Part shown: piece after piece, positions 7,221-16,744 of the stretch
Position numbering within the stretch: position 1 is the first letter of the stretch
Layout of the letters: each line of letters starts with the position of its first letter
Assembly: GCF_014635985.1 (NCBI RefSeq)
Contig: NZ_BMDT01000010.1
Span: 1-64,000, forward strand
From: Enterococcus alcedinis
GTDB taxonomy: Bacteria; Bacillota; Bacilli; Lactobacillales; Enterococcaceae
Direction of reading: 5' to 3'
DNA: 64,000 bases
Translations under genes and position numbers: made by a program
Notes under the pieces: model-generated
What the model saw: the letters and a program-made list of their open reading frames with translations, nothing else
Databases searched by the model: none
Told to the model about the DNA's origin: nothing

Positions 7221-8147
7221 ATGTCAAAATTTCAAAAAGTATTTATTTGGATATTAGGAATTTTATTAGTACTGGTGATAGGAGTTACTGGAATTGCCGC
7301 CAAAGTGTACTTAGATGTTAAAGGAAGTATTAAAGATACCTACGAAACAGTTGAACGTCAAGAAACAGGTGTCAAACGTAAAAAAGAAGTCGACTTAAAT
7401 AAGAAAGATTCTTTCTCAATATTGTTGATGGGTGTTGATACGGGTGACTTAGGCCGAACAGATACAGGACGTTCAGATGCTATTATGGTCGCAACAGTTA
7501 GCCCAGAAGATAATAAAACGCAGATTGTCAGTATCCCACGTGATACATACATGGAAATTGTTGGTCACGGAACAAATGATAAAATCAATCATGCGTATGC
7601 CTTTGGTGGACCCGCTATGGCAATGGATAGTTTAGAAAAATATTTAGATATTCCAATTGATCACTATGCATCTATTAATATGCAAGGAATTAAAGATTTA
7701 GTCGATGCGGTAGGTGGGGTGACGGTTAACAATGATTTGGAATTTACAAATGAAGGTCATACGTTTGGTATGGGGAAAATTCAAATTAATGGAGAACAAG
7801 CACTAGCGTTTGTTCGTATGCGTTATGATGATCCACGTGGTGATTATGGACGTCAAGAACGTCAACGTCTCGTTGTAGAAGGTATTGCTAAAAAATTGAT
7901 TTCATTATCGGGTGTGACGCAGTATCAGGCGGTATTAGATGCTGTTGCTGCAAATATGCGTACAGACATGGATTTTGGAATGATGCAAAAAATCGCATTA
8001 GAATACCGTAGTGCCTTTAACACGATTCAAATGGATCAAATGAAAGGCGAGGGCTTTATGCAAGATGGCGTGTCTTATCAACGTGTCAGCGATGAAGAGA
8101 AACAACGTGTGCAAACAGAGTTAAAAGATCAGTTAAACATAGACTAG
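7221..8147 (+). CDS. LytR-CpsA-Psr (LCP) family glycopolymer ligase
   Basis: A 308-residue membrane-anchored protein: short cytoplasmic start, one transmembrane helix (about residues 7-29), then the extracellular LCP domain. Family motifs are SILLMGVDTG, RSDAIMVATV, IVSIPRDTY, GGVTVNND and the arginine-rich MRYDDPRGDYGRQERQR. LCP enzymes transfer polysaccharide or teichoic acid from undecaprenyl-pyrophosphate to peptidoglycan. Here it heads the exopolysaccharide locus, so it likely attaches that glycan to the wall. The start is the ATG at 7221, 7 bases after GGAGG. An ATG at 7215 is too close to the ribosome site. Confidence 0.92.
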   Translation: MSKFQKVFIWILGILLVLVIGVTGIAAKVYLDVKGSIKDTYETVERQETGVKRKKEVDLNKKDSFSILLMGVDTGDLGRTDTGRSDAIMVATVSPEDNKTQIVSIPRDTYMEIVGHGTNDKINHAYAFGGPAMAMDSLEKYLDIPIDHYASINMQGIKDLVDAVGGVTVNNDLEFTNEGHTFGMGKIQINGEQALAFVRMRYDDPRGDYGRQERQRLVVEGIAKKLISLSGVTQYQAVLDAVAANMRTDMDFGMMQKIALEYRSAFNTIQMDQMKGEGFMQDGVSYQRVSDEEKQRVQTELKDQLNID

Positions 8148-8158
8148 GATTAGAAATG

Positions 8159-8192
8159 AAATACCACGGTGAGTAAAATCGTCGTGGTATTT
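8159..8192 (+). terminator. Weak hairpin between the LCP and transferase genes
   Basis: AAATACCACG pairs with CGTGGTATTT but only a few T follow. It may act as a partial terminator at the head of the polysaccharide operon. Confidence 0.4.
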
Positions 8193-8215
8193 ACGTGTAG
8201 ATTAGGGGGATATAA

Positions 8216-8905
8216 ATGGAACAAAGTGAGATTCAATCAAAAGGAACGCCACTGAATTTTACGAAGAGCAAAGTTGATATAAAAGCAGTAAATAAGAAAT
8301 ATGTATTCTTTTTTTGTAAACGGGTAATTGATTTGGTAGGTAGTGTCCTAGGTTTGATTCTATTGTTTCCATTTTTTGTTGTATTAGCTATTTTGATGAA
8401 GATAGAAGACTTTAAAGCACCTATTTTCTTTTCACAGACAAGAATTGGCTTAAATGGCAAAAAATTTAAAATGTATAAGATTCGTTCGATGGTTGTGAAT
8501 GCAGAAGAACTTCTTGAAGAACTGCTTGAGCAAAATGAAGTTGAGGGTGCAATGTTTAAAATGAAGGACGACCCTCGGATAACTAAAGTGGGAAAATTTA
8601 TTCGTAAAACAAGTATAGATGAGCTACCTCAACTTTGGAATGTTGTAAAAGGAGATATGAGTTTAGTAGGTCCAAGGCCTCCTTTAGAAAGAGAAGTTGA
8701 AGAATATACAAAATATGATATGCAACGTTTATTGATTAAACCAGGGTGTACAGGGCTATGGCAAGTCAGTGGGAGGAATTCATTGAGTTTTTCAGAAATG
8801 GTGGAATTAGACTTGCAATATATTAGTAATTTAAGCATAAGTAGAGATATTTTGATAGGAATAAAAACAATCAAAGTAATTATTAAACCAAATGATGGAT
8901 ATTAA
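8216..8905 (+). CDS. Undecaprenyl-phosphate sugar-1-phosphate transferase (initiating)
   Basis: A 229-residue polyprenol-phosphate hexose-1-phosphate transferase. It starts a repeat unit by moving a sugar phosphate from a UDP-sugar to undecaprenyl phosphate at the inner membrane face. One N-terminal membrane segment (about residues 30-60) is followed by the conserved catalytic part: KMYKIRSMVVNAEE, KDDPRITKVGKFIRKTSIDELPQ split by short gaps, DMSLVGPRPPLERE and PGCTGLWQVSGRN. Its length fits the short soluble-domain class (CpsE C-terminal half). A ribosome site AGGGGGA precedes the ATG. It is the first dedicated gene of the polysaccharide locus. The identity of the first sugar cannot be told. 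Confidence 0.92.
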   Translation: MEQSEIQSKGTPLNFTKSKVDIKAVNKKYVFFFCKRVIDLVGSVLGLILLFPFFVVLAILMKIEDFKAPIFFSQTRIGLNGKKFKMYKIRSMVVNAEELLEELLEQNEVEGAMFKMKDDPRITKVGKFIRKTSIDELPQLWNVVKGDMSLVGPRPPLEREVEEYTKYDMQRLLIKPGCTGLWQVSGRNSLSFSEMVELDLQYISNLSISRDILIGIKTIKVIIKPNDGY

Positions 8906-8934
8906 AAAAATATAGGAATGTGAGATGGAATTTT

Positions 8935-10155
8935 ATGATTAACGTAATAGGATTAGGATATATTGGTTTACCCACAGCATTAATGTTTGCAAAACATGGA
9001 ATAAAAGTTGTCGGGACAGACTATAATTCTCAACTAGTTAATTCTTTAAAACAAGGTGAATTGACTTTTGAGGAAAAAGGTTTAGAAGAACTATTTCAAT
9101 CTGCTATTGAAGGAGGGATTGAATTCTCAACCGAATACCAAAAATCCGCTATGTATATCGTGGCTGTACCAACACCTTACATGAAAGATAGTAAGAAACT
9201 AGATCAGAAATATTTAATCTCGGCAGTAACCGGTATTTTGGATGTTTGTAATAAAGGTGCAATTATTATTATCGAATCAACGATTTCACCAGGATCAATC
9301 GATAAACATATTCGACCATTAATTGAAGATAAAGGATTAGTCATTGGCCAAGATATTCATTTAGTTCATGCGCCAGAACGAATTATTCCTGGCAACATGA
9401 TTTATGAGTTAGAGCATAACTCTAGAACGATTGGTGCGGATAGTGTCGAAATTGCCGAAAAAGTTAAAGGATTGTATGCAAGTTTCTGTAAGTCTGAAAT
9501 TATCTTAACAGATATTCGTTCAGCTGAAATGTCTAAAGTCGTAGAAAATACTTTCCGGGATATCAACATTGCTTTTGCCAACGAATTAGCACGAATTGCT
9601 CATTCCGAAGGAATGGATGTTTATGAAATCATTCGTATTGCGAATCATCATCCACGTGTAAATATTTTACAACCTGGACCTGGTGTAGGTGGACACTGTA
9701 TTCCAGTCGATCCATGGTTCCTAGTAGGGGATTATCCAGAATTAACAAATTTAATTCATACAGCAAGAAAAACGAATGATGATATGCCGAATCATGTATT
9801 CAATCGAATCCGTGAAATCATGAGAGAGCACAATATTTCAGATATATCCAAAGTCGGTTTGTATGGATTAGCCTACAAAGAAGATGTCGATGATGTACGT
9901 GAAAGTCCAAGTTTACAACTGTTAGAAAAGATGGAAGAAGCGTCAATTCTAGGAGTGAAATCATTTGATCCATTTGTTAAAGAGAAATTAGTCGAAGGAC
10001 AAGTCTTGGGATTCGAGGAATTCGTCAATGATGTCGAAGTAATCGTTGTGATGGTAGGACATCAACACCTCAAGGAAAATCTCGAGTTAATTAAAACCAA
10101 ACATATTTTAGATACAAAAAATATTACAGCATTTGAAAATGCGTATCACTTATAA
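8935..10155 (+). CDS. wecC: UDP-N-acetyl-D-mannosamine dehydrogenase
   Basis: A nucleotide-sugar dehydrogenase of 406 residues. It oxidises UDP-ManNAc to UDP-ManNAc-uronic acid with two NAD+. The N-terminal Rossmann motif is GLGYIGLP, the central signature is HAPERIIPGNMIYEL, and the catalytic cysteine is Cys255 in GGHCIPVDPWFL. GLAYKEDVDDVRESPS marks the C-terminal UDP-binding part. The 2-epimerase that makes its substrate is the next gene, which supports ManNAc over glucose or galactose specificity. Start uncertain: the ATG at 8935 puts the Rossmann motif at the usual place; a GTG at 8920 is the alternative. Confidence 0.9.
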   Translation: MINVIGLGYIGLPTALMFAKHGIKVVGTDYNSQLVNSLKQGELTFEEKGLEELFQSAIEGGIEFSTEYQKSAMYIVAVPTPYMKDSKKLDQKYLISAVTGILDVCNKGAIIIIESTISPGSIDKHIRPLIEDKGLVIGQDIHLVHAPERIIPGNMIYELEHNSRTIGADSVEIAEKVKGLYASFCKSEIILTDIRSAEMSKVVENTFRDINIAFANELARIAHSEGMDVYEIIRIANHHPRVNILQPGPGVGGHCIPVDPWFLVGDYPELTNLIHTARKTNDDMPNHVFNRIREIMREHNISDISKVGLYGLAYKEDVDDVRESPSLQLLEKMEEASILGVKSFDPFVKEKLVEGQVLGFEEFVNDVEVIVVMVGHQHLKENLELIKTKHILDTKNITAFENAYHL

Positions 10156-10158
10156 CAG

Positions 10159-11274
10159 ATGATCGAGGAGGCGTTACCCATTAGAAAGAAAGTTATGGTG
10201 GTCTTCGGAACACGTCCGGAAGCCATTAAAATGTGTCCGTTAGTCAAAGAATTGAAGACAAGAGAAAGTTTAGACACGATTGTTTGTGTAACAGGACAAC
10301 ACCGTCAAATGTTGGATCAAGTACTTGAGACATTTGAGATTGAACCGGATTATGATTTATCGATTATGAAGAGCAAACAGACGTTGTTTGATGTCACTAT
10401 TAATATTTTAGATCGTATGAAAGATGTATTAGAAGAAGTAAAACCAGATATCGTACTTGTTCATGGTGATACCTCAACGACTTTTGTGACTTCGTTGGCT
10501 TGTTTTTATTTACAAATTCCAGTGGGACATGTGGAAGCTGGCTTAAGAACGCATAATATTTACTCGCCATTTCCAGAAGAATTTAATCGTCAAGCAGTAG
10601 GCTTGGTTGCGCAATATCATTTTTCACCGACAGAGCAATCCAAAGAAAACTTATTACAAGAAGGAAAAGACGAAGCGACAATTTTTGTGACAGGCAATAC
10701 CGTGATAGATGCTTTAAGTACTACAGTTAAAGCTGATTATACTCATGAACATATCGAATGGGCTAAGGGGAGCCGTCTAATTATGATTACTGCTCATAGA
10801 CGAGAAAATTTAGGCGAACCGATGCAACATATGTTCCGTGCGATTAAACGGATTGTGGATGAGACACCCGATATTAAAGTGGTTTATCCGATTCATATGA
10901 ATCCAATGGTGCGAGAAGCAGCCAATGAAATTCTAGGAAACGATGATCGTATTCGTATTATCGAACCTTTAGAAGTGCTCGATTTCCATAATTTCATGGC
11001 TCAATCCTACTTAATTTTAACAGATAGTGGTGGTGTTCAAGAAGAAGCTCCAAGTTTAGGGAAGCCTGTTCTAGTAATGCGAGATACAACTGAACGTCCA
11101 GAAGGAATTGCAGCGGGAACGCTGAAATTGGTCGGAACGGATGAAGAAGTCATTTATTCATCGTTTAAAGAACTACTCGAGGATGAAGAAGTATACAAGA
11201 AAATGAGTAAAGCAAGTAATCCATATGGTGATGGAGATGCATGTAAGAGAATTGCAGATATTTTAGAAAAATAG
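10159..11274 (+). CDS. wecB: UDP-N-acetylglucosamine 2-epimerase (non-hydrolysing)
   Basis: Converts UDP-GlcNAc to UDP-ManNAc. Motifs: VVFGTRPEAIKMCPLV at the N-terminus, LVHGDTSTTF, GHVEAGLRT, GNTVIDAL, MITAHRRENLGEP and LTDSGGVQEEAPSLG. Up to 371 residues, normal size. It follows the dehydrogenase by 3 bases and together they make UDP-ManNAcA. The start is unusual: a perfect GAGGAGG at 10165-10171 lies inside the frame, 8 bases before an ATT at 10180 that would give the family-typical N-terminus. The ATG at 10159 has no ribosome site, and the ATG at 10195 would remove a few residues before the first strand. Confidence 0.92.
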   Translation: MIEEALPIRKKVMVVFGTRPEAIKMCPLVKELKTRESLDTIVCVTGQHRQMLDQVLETFEIEPDYDLSIMKSKQTLFDVTINILDRMKDVLEEVKPDIVLVHGDTSTTFVTSLACFYLQIPVGHVEAGLRTHNIYSPFPEEFNRQAVGLVAQYHFSPTEQSKENLLQEGKDEATIFVTGNTVIDALSTTVKADYTHEHIEWAKGSRLIMITAHRRENLGEPMQHMFRAIKRIVDETPDIKVVYPIHMNPMVREAANEILGNDDRIRIIEPLEVLDFHNFMAQSYLILTDSGGVQEEAPSLGKPVLVMRDTTERPEGIAAGTLKLVGTDEEVIYSSFKELLEDEEVYKKMSKASNPYGDGDACKRIADILEK

Positions 11275-11285
11275 GGGGAGATATT

Positions 11286-12386
11286 GTGAAAATTCACTTG
11301 ATTTCAAATATGTATCCATCTAAAGATAGTCCAAGTTATGGAACATTTGTCGAAAAAATGTATAATCAAATCTCTCAAGTTGAAGGTATAACACTGTCTA
11401 AGACAGTGTTATACAAAGAAAAAAACAAAATCAAGAGAACTTTCAAATATGCTATCTTCTATATTAAAATTATAACGAAGTTACTATTAAATCAATACGA
11501 TGTTGTTTATGCTCACTATGTTTCCCATTTTTCAATCCCAATATTAATTATAATGAAATTAAAAAAAATAAATTTGGTTATAAACGTTCATGGTTCTGAT
11601 ATAACATCGACAAGTCCTAAAGATCAAAAGTTGAAAAAAAACATGGGGAAATTATTAAGTAGGTCACAAAAAATTATTGTCCCATCAGACTATATGAAAA
11701 AAATTGTTGTTGAAGAACATAACATTATTGATGAAAAAATTTATATTTATCCATCAGGTGGAGTAGATGAGAGAATTTTTTATCCCAAAAATAAAAATAC
11801 AATAAAATCTGATTTTTTATCAAAGTATAAAATTAGTCAAGAAAAAAAAATAATATCCTATGTATCGAGGCTAGATAAGGGGAAAGGATGGGACACTACG
11901 ATTAAAGCGATGTCCATGTTAAAAAAACACGATTTTTTTGAAGATGACTGGCAAGTTTTATTTGTAGGATCGGGAAGCCAAGAGCAAGTATTAAATGCAG
12001 AAATAATTGAAAGTAAATTAAAAAATGTTATTCGTATTCCATCGCTTAGCAGAGATGAATTATCATATGTATATAACATTTCAGATTGGGTTGTTTTTCC
12101 GTCAGAGTTACCTGAAAGTTTAGGATTAGTAGGATTAGAGTCGCTAGCTTGTGGCACTCCGGTAATTGGCACTGACAATGCGGGAATAGCTTCATATCTA
12201 ATACACGGCTATAATGGTTTACTATTTAATAAAGGCAATGCGGAAGAATTAGTAAAGGTTTTAACAAAAGCTATTTCTATGAAAAATGAGGAATACATTT
12301 CAATTAAAAGAAATGCTATACAATCATCTGATAAGTATTTATCCAAAAATATTGAAAATGATCTATTCAATATTTTACTTAAATGA
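11286..12386 (+). CDS. GT4-family glycosyltransferase
   Basis: A 366-residue GT-B glycosyltransferase of family 4, probably cytoplasmic and membrane-associated, adding one sugar to the lipid-linked repeat unit. Visible features: an N-terminal acceptor domain with VINVHGSD, the linker YPSGGVDERIFYP, the donor-domain motif YVSRLDKGKGWD, and the E-x7-E type stretch PESLGLVGLESLACGTPVIG followed by GYNGLLF. It starts at a GTG at 11286 after AGGGGGAGA. From here the locus becomes more A+T-rich than the two genes before, as is common for variable polysaccharide genes. Donor and acceptor are unknown. Confidence 0.9.
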   Translation: MKIHLISNMYPSKDSPSYGTFVEKMYNQISQVEGITLSKTVLYKEKNKIKRTFKYAIFYIKIITKLLLNQYDVVYAHYVSHFSIPILIIMKLKKINLVINVHGSDITSTSPKDQKLKKNMGKLLSRSQKIIVPSDYMKKIVVEEHNIIDEKIYIYPSGGVDERIFYPKNKNTIKSDFLSKYKISQEKKIISYVSRLDKGKGWDTTIKAMSMLKKHDFFEDDWQVLFVGSGSQEQVLNAEIIESKLKNVIRIPSLSRDELSYVYNISDWVVFPSELPESLGLVGLESLACGTPVIGTDNAGIASYLIHGYNGLLFNKGNAEELVKVLTKAISMKNEEYISIKRNAIQSSDKYLSKNIENDLFNILLK

Positions 12387-12394
12387 GGTGGAAT

Positions 12395-13558
12395 ATGTTG
12401 AATAAAATTATCAAAAAGTCTTATGAAATTAAAGATGTATATTTCTTTTTAGGTATCGTATTGTTGACGATTACGGTGTTTTTTTCACCAGAATATATTA
12501 ACCCTATTAAAAAATACATAGGAGTTATTGCTGTTATACTTTTTTTAGCGAAGATTTCTCTATCCGAGTACACTAAAAAAGAATATATCATAGCTTTTTT
12601 TTGTGGAGTAATACTATGTATCTCAACATATTTTAGTGGGCGAGAAGCCTTACTGATGAGTTATTTTGCAATACTTTCATCTAAAAATGTCGAGATTAGA
12701 AGTATATTCAAAACTATTTTTTGGGTAGGTTTGATATCCTTAATTACATCGATAGCGGTATATTTATCAGTGGATGGATTTTCACAATCACTTTTGGAAA
12801 GTAGACAATTTTTTGGTATAGAAGTATCTGTTTCAAAAAATAGTTTGGGATATTCCCATGCTAATATGTTGTATCTTTTAATGTTCGTATTGACTAGTAT
12901 TTACGGATTCCTAAAGTTTAAGACACTAGGAGTTATAGATTATGTGGCTATTTTACTAGTGTCAATTGCTTTTTTCGCCATAACGTTCTCAAGAACTGGA
13001 ATAGTTGTTTCCTTGGCGTCTATTATTATTTTATATATTTTAAAAAGATCTAATCGTGATAGTTGGATATATAAAGCAATACCTTATATTCCTTTAATAT
13101 TATTAGTGCTTTCTTTCGTGCTTCCTCTTATATATAATGTGTATCCTAACGGAATCATGCATATTTTGAATAGGACATTATCAGATCGTATCTATTATTC
13201 TGCGGAGTTTTTAAGAGTTGCGAAACAAACCTTTTTTGGAACAGATGTTCACGGTTTATTAGGTGGAGAAAATGACTTTCCACTTAGAGCAGATAATAGC
13301 TTTGTCTTAATTTTACGGGCGTATGGTTATATTAATTTTATCATATTGTCTTTTTTGACATTTAAAATTAGTAGACAAGAATTCAAAAAAGAGGAATGGT
13401 ATATAATAATTATTATGTATTTGTACTGTTTTACAGAGGGTTTTTTTGTAATTGCTGTACAAAATGTTTCATTATTTATTTTGAGTAAGAAGTATTTTAA
13501 GTATACTGAAATTCAAAAAAATCTTTTAGGTATGTTATGGAGGAAGTCAATTGAGTGA
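12395..13558 (+). CDS. Wzy-type polysaccharide polymerase
   Basis: A 387-residue, strongly hydrophobic protein with about ten membrane segments and a larger outside loop (about residues 235-310), the pattern of O-antigen/EPS polymerases. The segment FSRTGIVVSLASIIILYILK is typical, as the Ser-Arg-Thr-Gly after a helix recurs in this family. The start is the ATG at 12395, which has GAGGTGG upstream; the frame also opens a few codons earlier inside the preceding gene. It lies between a glycosyltransferase and the WecG-like gene, as expected in a Wzx/Wzy locus. Sequence conservation is low in this family, so the call rests on topology and context. Confidence 0.75.
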   Translation: MLNKIIKKSYEIKDVYFFLGIVLLTITVFFSPEYINPIKKYIGVIAVILFLAKISLSEYTKKEYIIAFFCGVILCISTYFSGREALLMSYFAILSSKNVEIRSIFKTIFWVGLISLITSIAVYLSVDGFSQSLLESRQFFGIEVSVSKNSLGYSHANMLYLLMFVLTSIYGFLKFKTLGVIDYVAILLVSIAFFAITFSRTGIVVSLASIIILYILKRSNRDSWIYKAIPYIPLILLVLSFVLPLIYNVYPNGIMHILNRTLSDRIYYSAEFLRVAKQTFFGTDVHGLLGGENDFPLRADNSFVLILRAYGYINFIILSFLTFKISRQEFKKEEWYIIIIMYLYCFTEGFFVIAVQNVSLFILSKKYFKYTEIQKNLLGMLWRKSIE

Positions 13559-14285
13559 TAGAATTAGAATATTTAATACTTATGTAGATAACTTAACGAT
13601 GAGTGAAACATTAGAAAAAGTATCTGACATTATAGATAAAAAAATACCTACACAGCATGTAGTCTTAAATGCATCGAAAATTAATTTGATGAAGAATGAC
13701 AGTAAACTAACAGACATTGTAAATTCTTGTAGCGTAATTAATGCAGATGGTGCTTCTATACTTTGGGCGGTAAAAAAAAATAACAAGGTACTGAAAGAAC
13801 GAGTAACAGGGATAGATTTATTTGAAAATTTATTGCCTCTAGCGGAAGAAAAAGGGTACCGTATTTTTTTGTTTGGCGCAAAAGAAGAAGTTGTTCGCAC
13901 AGTAAAAGAAAAGATAGAAAAAAAATACCCTGCTATTAATATAGTGGGAGTGAGAAATGGGTACTTTGACGAAAGTGAAAACCAAACTATTGTAAAAGAG
14001 ATAGCTTCAACAAAACCAGATATCTTATTTGTTGCATTTTCATCACCAATGAAAGAATATTGGATCTCAGAACATTTATTAGATTTAAATGTACCGTTTG
14101 TTATGGGAGTTGGAGGTAGCTTTGATGTTCTAGCAGGTAAAACTAAGAGAGCACCTCGTTGGATGCAGAAGTTTGGTCTGGAATGGTTCTATCGATTTAT
14201 CCAAGAACCAAGAAGAATGTGGAAAAGATATATAGTTGGAAATCTTAAGTTTGTTATATATACATATCAAACCAGAGAGAAGTGA
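13551..14285 (+). CDS. WecG/TagA/CpsF family glycosyltransferase (GT26)
   Basis: A 244-residue GT26 enzyme. Family members add ManNAc or ManNAcA to a GlcNAc-linked polyprenol. Features: VVLNASKINLMKND, INADGASILWAVK with the conserved aspartate, RVTGIDLFENLLPLAEEKGYRIFLFGAKEEV in the nucleotide-binding part, FVAFSSPMKEYW and GVGGSFDVLAGKTKRAPRWMQKFGLEWFYRF. It starts at a TTG at 13551 after GGAGG and overlaps the polymerase gene by 8 bases. Because the locus makes UDP-ManNAcA, this protein is the natural candidate for the ManNAcA transferase, as in enterobacterial WecG. Confidence 0.9.
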   Translation: MSDRIRIFNTYVDNLTMSETLEKVSDIIDKKIPTQHVVLNASKINLMKNDSKLTDIVNSCSVINADGASILWAVKKNNKVLKERVTGIDLFENLLPLAEEKGYRIFLFGAKEEVVRTVKEKIEKKYPAINIVGVRNGYFDESENQTIVKEIASTKPDILFVAFSSPMKEYWISEHLLDLNVPFVMGVGGSFDVLAGKTKRAPRWMQKFGLEWFYRFIQEPRRMWKRYIVGNLKFVIYTYQTREK

Positions 14286-14368
14286 ATATCTACTACGACT
14301 TGAAAAAAGTATTAGATTTCTATGTTAGAAAATGGTTTTCAAAAAATACTAATGGAAGGAGTGTATGA

Positions 14369-15781
14369 ATGGAAAAATTATTAAAAAAATTTGTTGGATT
14401 CTCTGTAGGTCCAATGATAGCAGCTGTAATATCGTTTATTACTGTTCCTATTATCACATATTTTGTTTCACCAGAAGAGTTTGGGAAGGCTAGTATGTTT
14501 ACAGTTGTTCAAACATTGGTGGCTTCGTTTATATTTTTAGGAATGGATCAATCATATACAAGAGAATATCATTATGTAGAAAATAAAATTAAGTTATTCC
14601 AAAATGCAGTAATGATTCCATTGATGGTATCTTCTATATTCATCTTTATTGGTGTTATTTTTAGATCTCAAATCTCTTTTTTCTTATTTGAAAATAGTGA
14701 GTATCATTTTATTTCAATTCTATTTGGTTTCATGCTTGTTTTTATGATTTTAGAGAGATTTATATTACTTTCTATTCGAATGGAAGAAAGAGCTTTAGAA
14801 TATTCCTTTTATTCAGTAGTTGTGAAAGTTGTTGTTTTTATAGTAACTCTATTGATGTTGTATTATGGGGAAAGAAATTTTCTAACTATCGTATATTCAA
14901 CTATATTTGGGCAAATCGTTGGTGATATTTTATTAATAATTGTATTTAGAAAGTTATTTAAATTTAATTTTTCTTATTTTGATAGAACGCTAATGCATAA
15001 AATGTTTGTGTTTGGAATTCCAATTATTATAGCGGCTTCCTTGTATAGCTTCTTGAATGCAATTGGACGATTTTTCCTAAGAGGAAATAGCACATTTACT
15101 GAAATCGGAATTTACACTGCAGCTTTAAAGGTTGCGGGAATTTTGACTTTGGTTCAGACTATGTTTACAAGTTTTTGGGTTCCTTTGGCATATAGGTGGC
15201 ACAAAGAAGAAAAAGGTATAAAGTATTATAGTTATATGAGTAACTTAATATTATTTATAATGACGTTGGTGTTTTTCTTCGTGGTCTTCTTTAAAAAATA
15301 TATTATTTTGATATTAGCTCCAGAGTATCGACAAGCAGCATTTGCTACAGCGCTTCTTTCATTAGCCCCAATTTTATATACTGTAAGTGAAACAACTACT
15401 TTGGGAATAGTTTTTTCAGGGAAAAGCCAATATAATGCCCTAACTAGTTTTATATCTATCTTTCCAGCAATATTTCTTAATTATTTATTAGTCCCTAATT
15501 ATGGTACAGTAGGAGCGAGTATAGCTACAGCTGTTTCATATGTTTTTTTCTACTTTTTTAGAACGTATTTTTCGAAAAAATGTGGATTTAATATAAATAC
15601 AACGATGCAAAACCCTGTAATTTTGTTGTTGCTGACTACTTCAATCATAAATGCATTTGATGTACCTGGGATATTGTATTATAATATACTACTCTTTATT
15701 GTATCGATATTGCTTCAGTACGGAGTAATTAATTCTACAATGGATATAGTTAAAAATTCTAGAGAATGGGATTTTAGTTAA
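14369..15781 (+). CDS. Wzx-type polysaccharide flippase (MATE/MOP superfamily)
   Basis: A 470-residue membrane protein with about 12-14 helices, of the oligosaccharide flippase family that moves lipid-linked repeat units across the membrane. The N-terminus (FVGFSVGPMIAAVISFITVP followed by SPEEFGKASMF) and the central IIIAASLYSFLNAIGRFFL with an interior arginine are typical. The ATG at 14369 follows AAGGAG. An 83-base gap after the WecG-like gene has no feature. It is the last intact core gene of the locus before the scar region. Confidence 0.88.
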   Translation: MEKLLKKFVGFSVGPMIAAVISFITVPIITYFVSPEEFGKASMFTVVQTLVASFIFLGMDQSYTREYHYVENKIKLFQNAVMIPLMVSSIFIFIGVIFRSQISFFLFENSEYHFISILFGFMLVFMILERFILLSIRMEERALEYSFYSVVVKVVVFIVTLLMLYYGERNFLTIVYSTIFGQIVGDILLIIVFRKLFKFNFSYFDRTLMHKMFVFGIPIIIAASLYSFLNAIGRFFLRGNSTFTEIGIYTAALKVAGILTLVQTMFTSFWVPLAYRWHKEEKGIKYYSYMSNLILFIMTLVFFFVVFFKKYIILILAPEYRQAAFATALLSLAPILYTVSETTTLGIVFSGKSQYNALTSFISIFPAIFLNYLLVPNYGTVGASIATAVSYVFFYFFRTYFSKKCGFNINTTMQNPVILLLLTTSIINAFDVPGILYYNILLFIVSILLQYGVINSTMDIVKNSREWDFS

Positions 15782-16048
15782 TACTTAATAGATAAATTTA
15801 TAGCTGAATAATTCATATAACTTCACTGACGGTACATAGATAACTTTTTATAATTAACGAAAATATCTGAAAAAAACTAAATTTTTTAAGACAAGTGCTA
15901 GTGCAGAGGATGACCTTTTTCCAGAAATTTTATCCATTATTCAATTGAAGTAGAAGTAACAACAATATTAAATACATCAACGATTCGAACAAAATTGATT
16001 GAGTTACTGTTTTTCAGGTTCAGGACTTAGATAATTAAAGGCCCTTTA
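15782..16048. other. Gene-free A+T-rich stretch
   Basis: No ORF with recognisable content is seen on either strand. It precedes IS remnants and is probably decayed DNA at the end of the core polysaccharide genes. Confidence 0.5.
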
Positions 16049-16330
16049 TTAGTAAAAGGGTGTGACAGTTATGTTCAATTCAATCTTTACTAAATAAGTA
16101 AGTAATGCTGTGATCAAGGTCAGAATCACTTGGTTAATCGTTTCTTGTCTGCTTTGAGAGTATAGAAGTTTGATATTGAGGTTCTGTTTTAAGTGCTTAA
16201 AACAGAACCTCAATTTTCTATCGTAATTGATACATGTCTGCGACTTAATTGCCTGAAATATCAAAACGAGTGGTAACTATTTTTGTACTTTTGTCAAAAT
16301 CGTTACGAGTCGAAAACCTTGTGTCACATA
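16049..16330 (-). pseudogene. Remnant of an IS4-family transposase
   Basis: On the minus strand, residues encoded at 16264-16049 include NYDRKLRFCFKHLKQNL and a hydrophobic tail, resembling the C-terminal YR.R..E.FFK.LKQ.L region of IS4-type DDE transposases. Just upstream, in another frame, KIVTTRFDIS (about 16300-16265) resembles the strand preceding that helix. The frame change plus a stop codon show the gene is broken. No intact N-terminal part or terminal inverted repeats could be seen. Confidence 0.58.
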
Positions 16331-16624
16331 ATATACGACATGGCCAAGAGTAACTTGTGGATTGCTGATTATTTTTCAATCAGCTATTTTGGATTATTCA
16401 ATAGTTAATTAATTTAAGACTAGATTTTGAATATTGGACTTTATCCTTACGACAAAGACATAGCCATCATTGTGCAATCAAAGTTTTTAATATTTTTGGG
16501 TTGCTTTTGAAAAAATTTTAAAGCTGTTTTATTGTTATACTTATCAATGCATGGGTCCTTCTTATTGGTCTTGGATAAGTCATCCTTGATTCAGTATAAG
16601 GATTTTTTTCGTATAGAATAGTGG
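16331..16624. other. Decayed intergenic DNA
   Basis: Nothing intact is seen. The stretch lies between two gene remnants and probably holds further worn-out pieces of an insertion sequence or polysaccharide genes. Confidence 0.4.
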
Positions 16625-16744
16625 ATGAAACCATGTGTTTTTAGTATGTTGGCTTCTCTATTGATTATTCTGATTATTATTTTAGTTGGTTTTGCTCTCA
16701 ACTATTTATTATGTCAGATTAGTTTGTTTCGGAAAATATTATAG
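16625..16744 (+). pseudogene. C-terminal remnant of an acyltransferase-3-like membrane protein
   Basis: A 39-residue frame ends with a membrane helix followed by FALNYLLCQISLFRKIL. The intact acyltransferase just downstream ends in the same style (a last helix, then FVLNKIPIVNKFIV). It has no ribosome site and lies among other debris, so it is read as the tail of a lost related gene. The fragment is short and the similarity is by eye. Confidence 0.42.

Noticed and set aside
7076-7321. 81-codon plus-strand frame overlapping the LCP gene start
   Set aside because: Out of frame with the LCP gene and without a ribosome site; overlaps its signal-anchor region.
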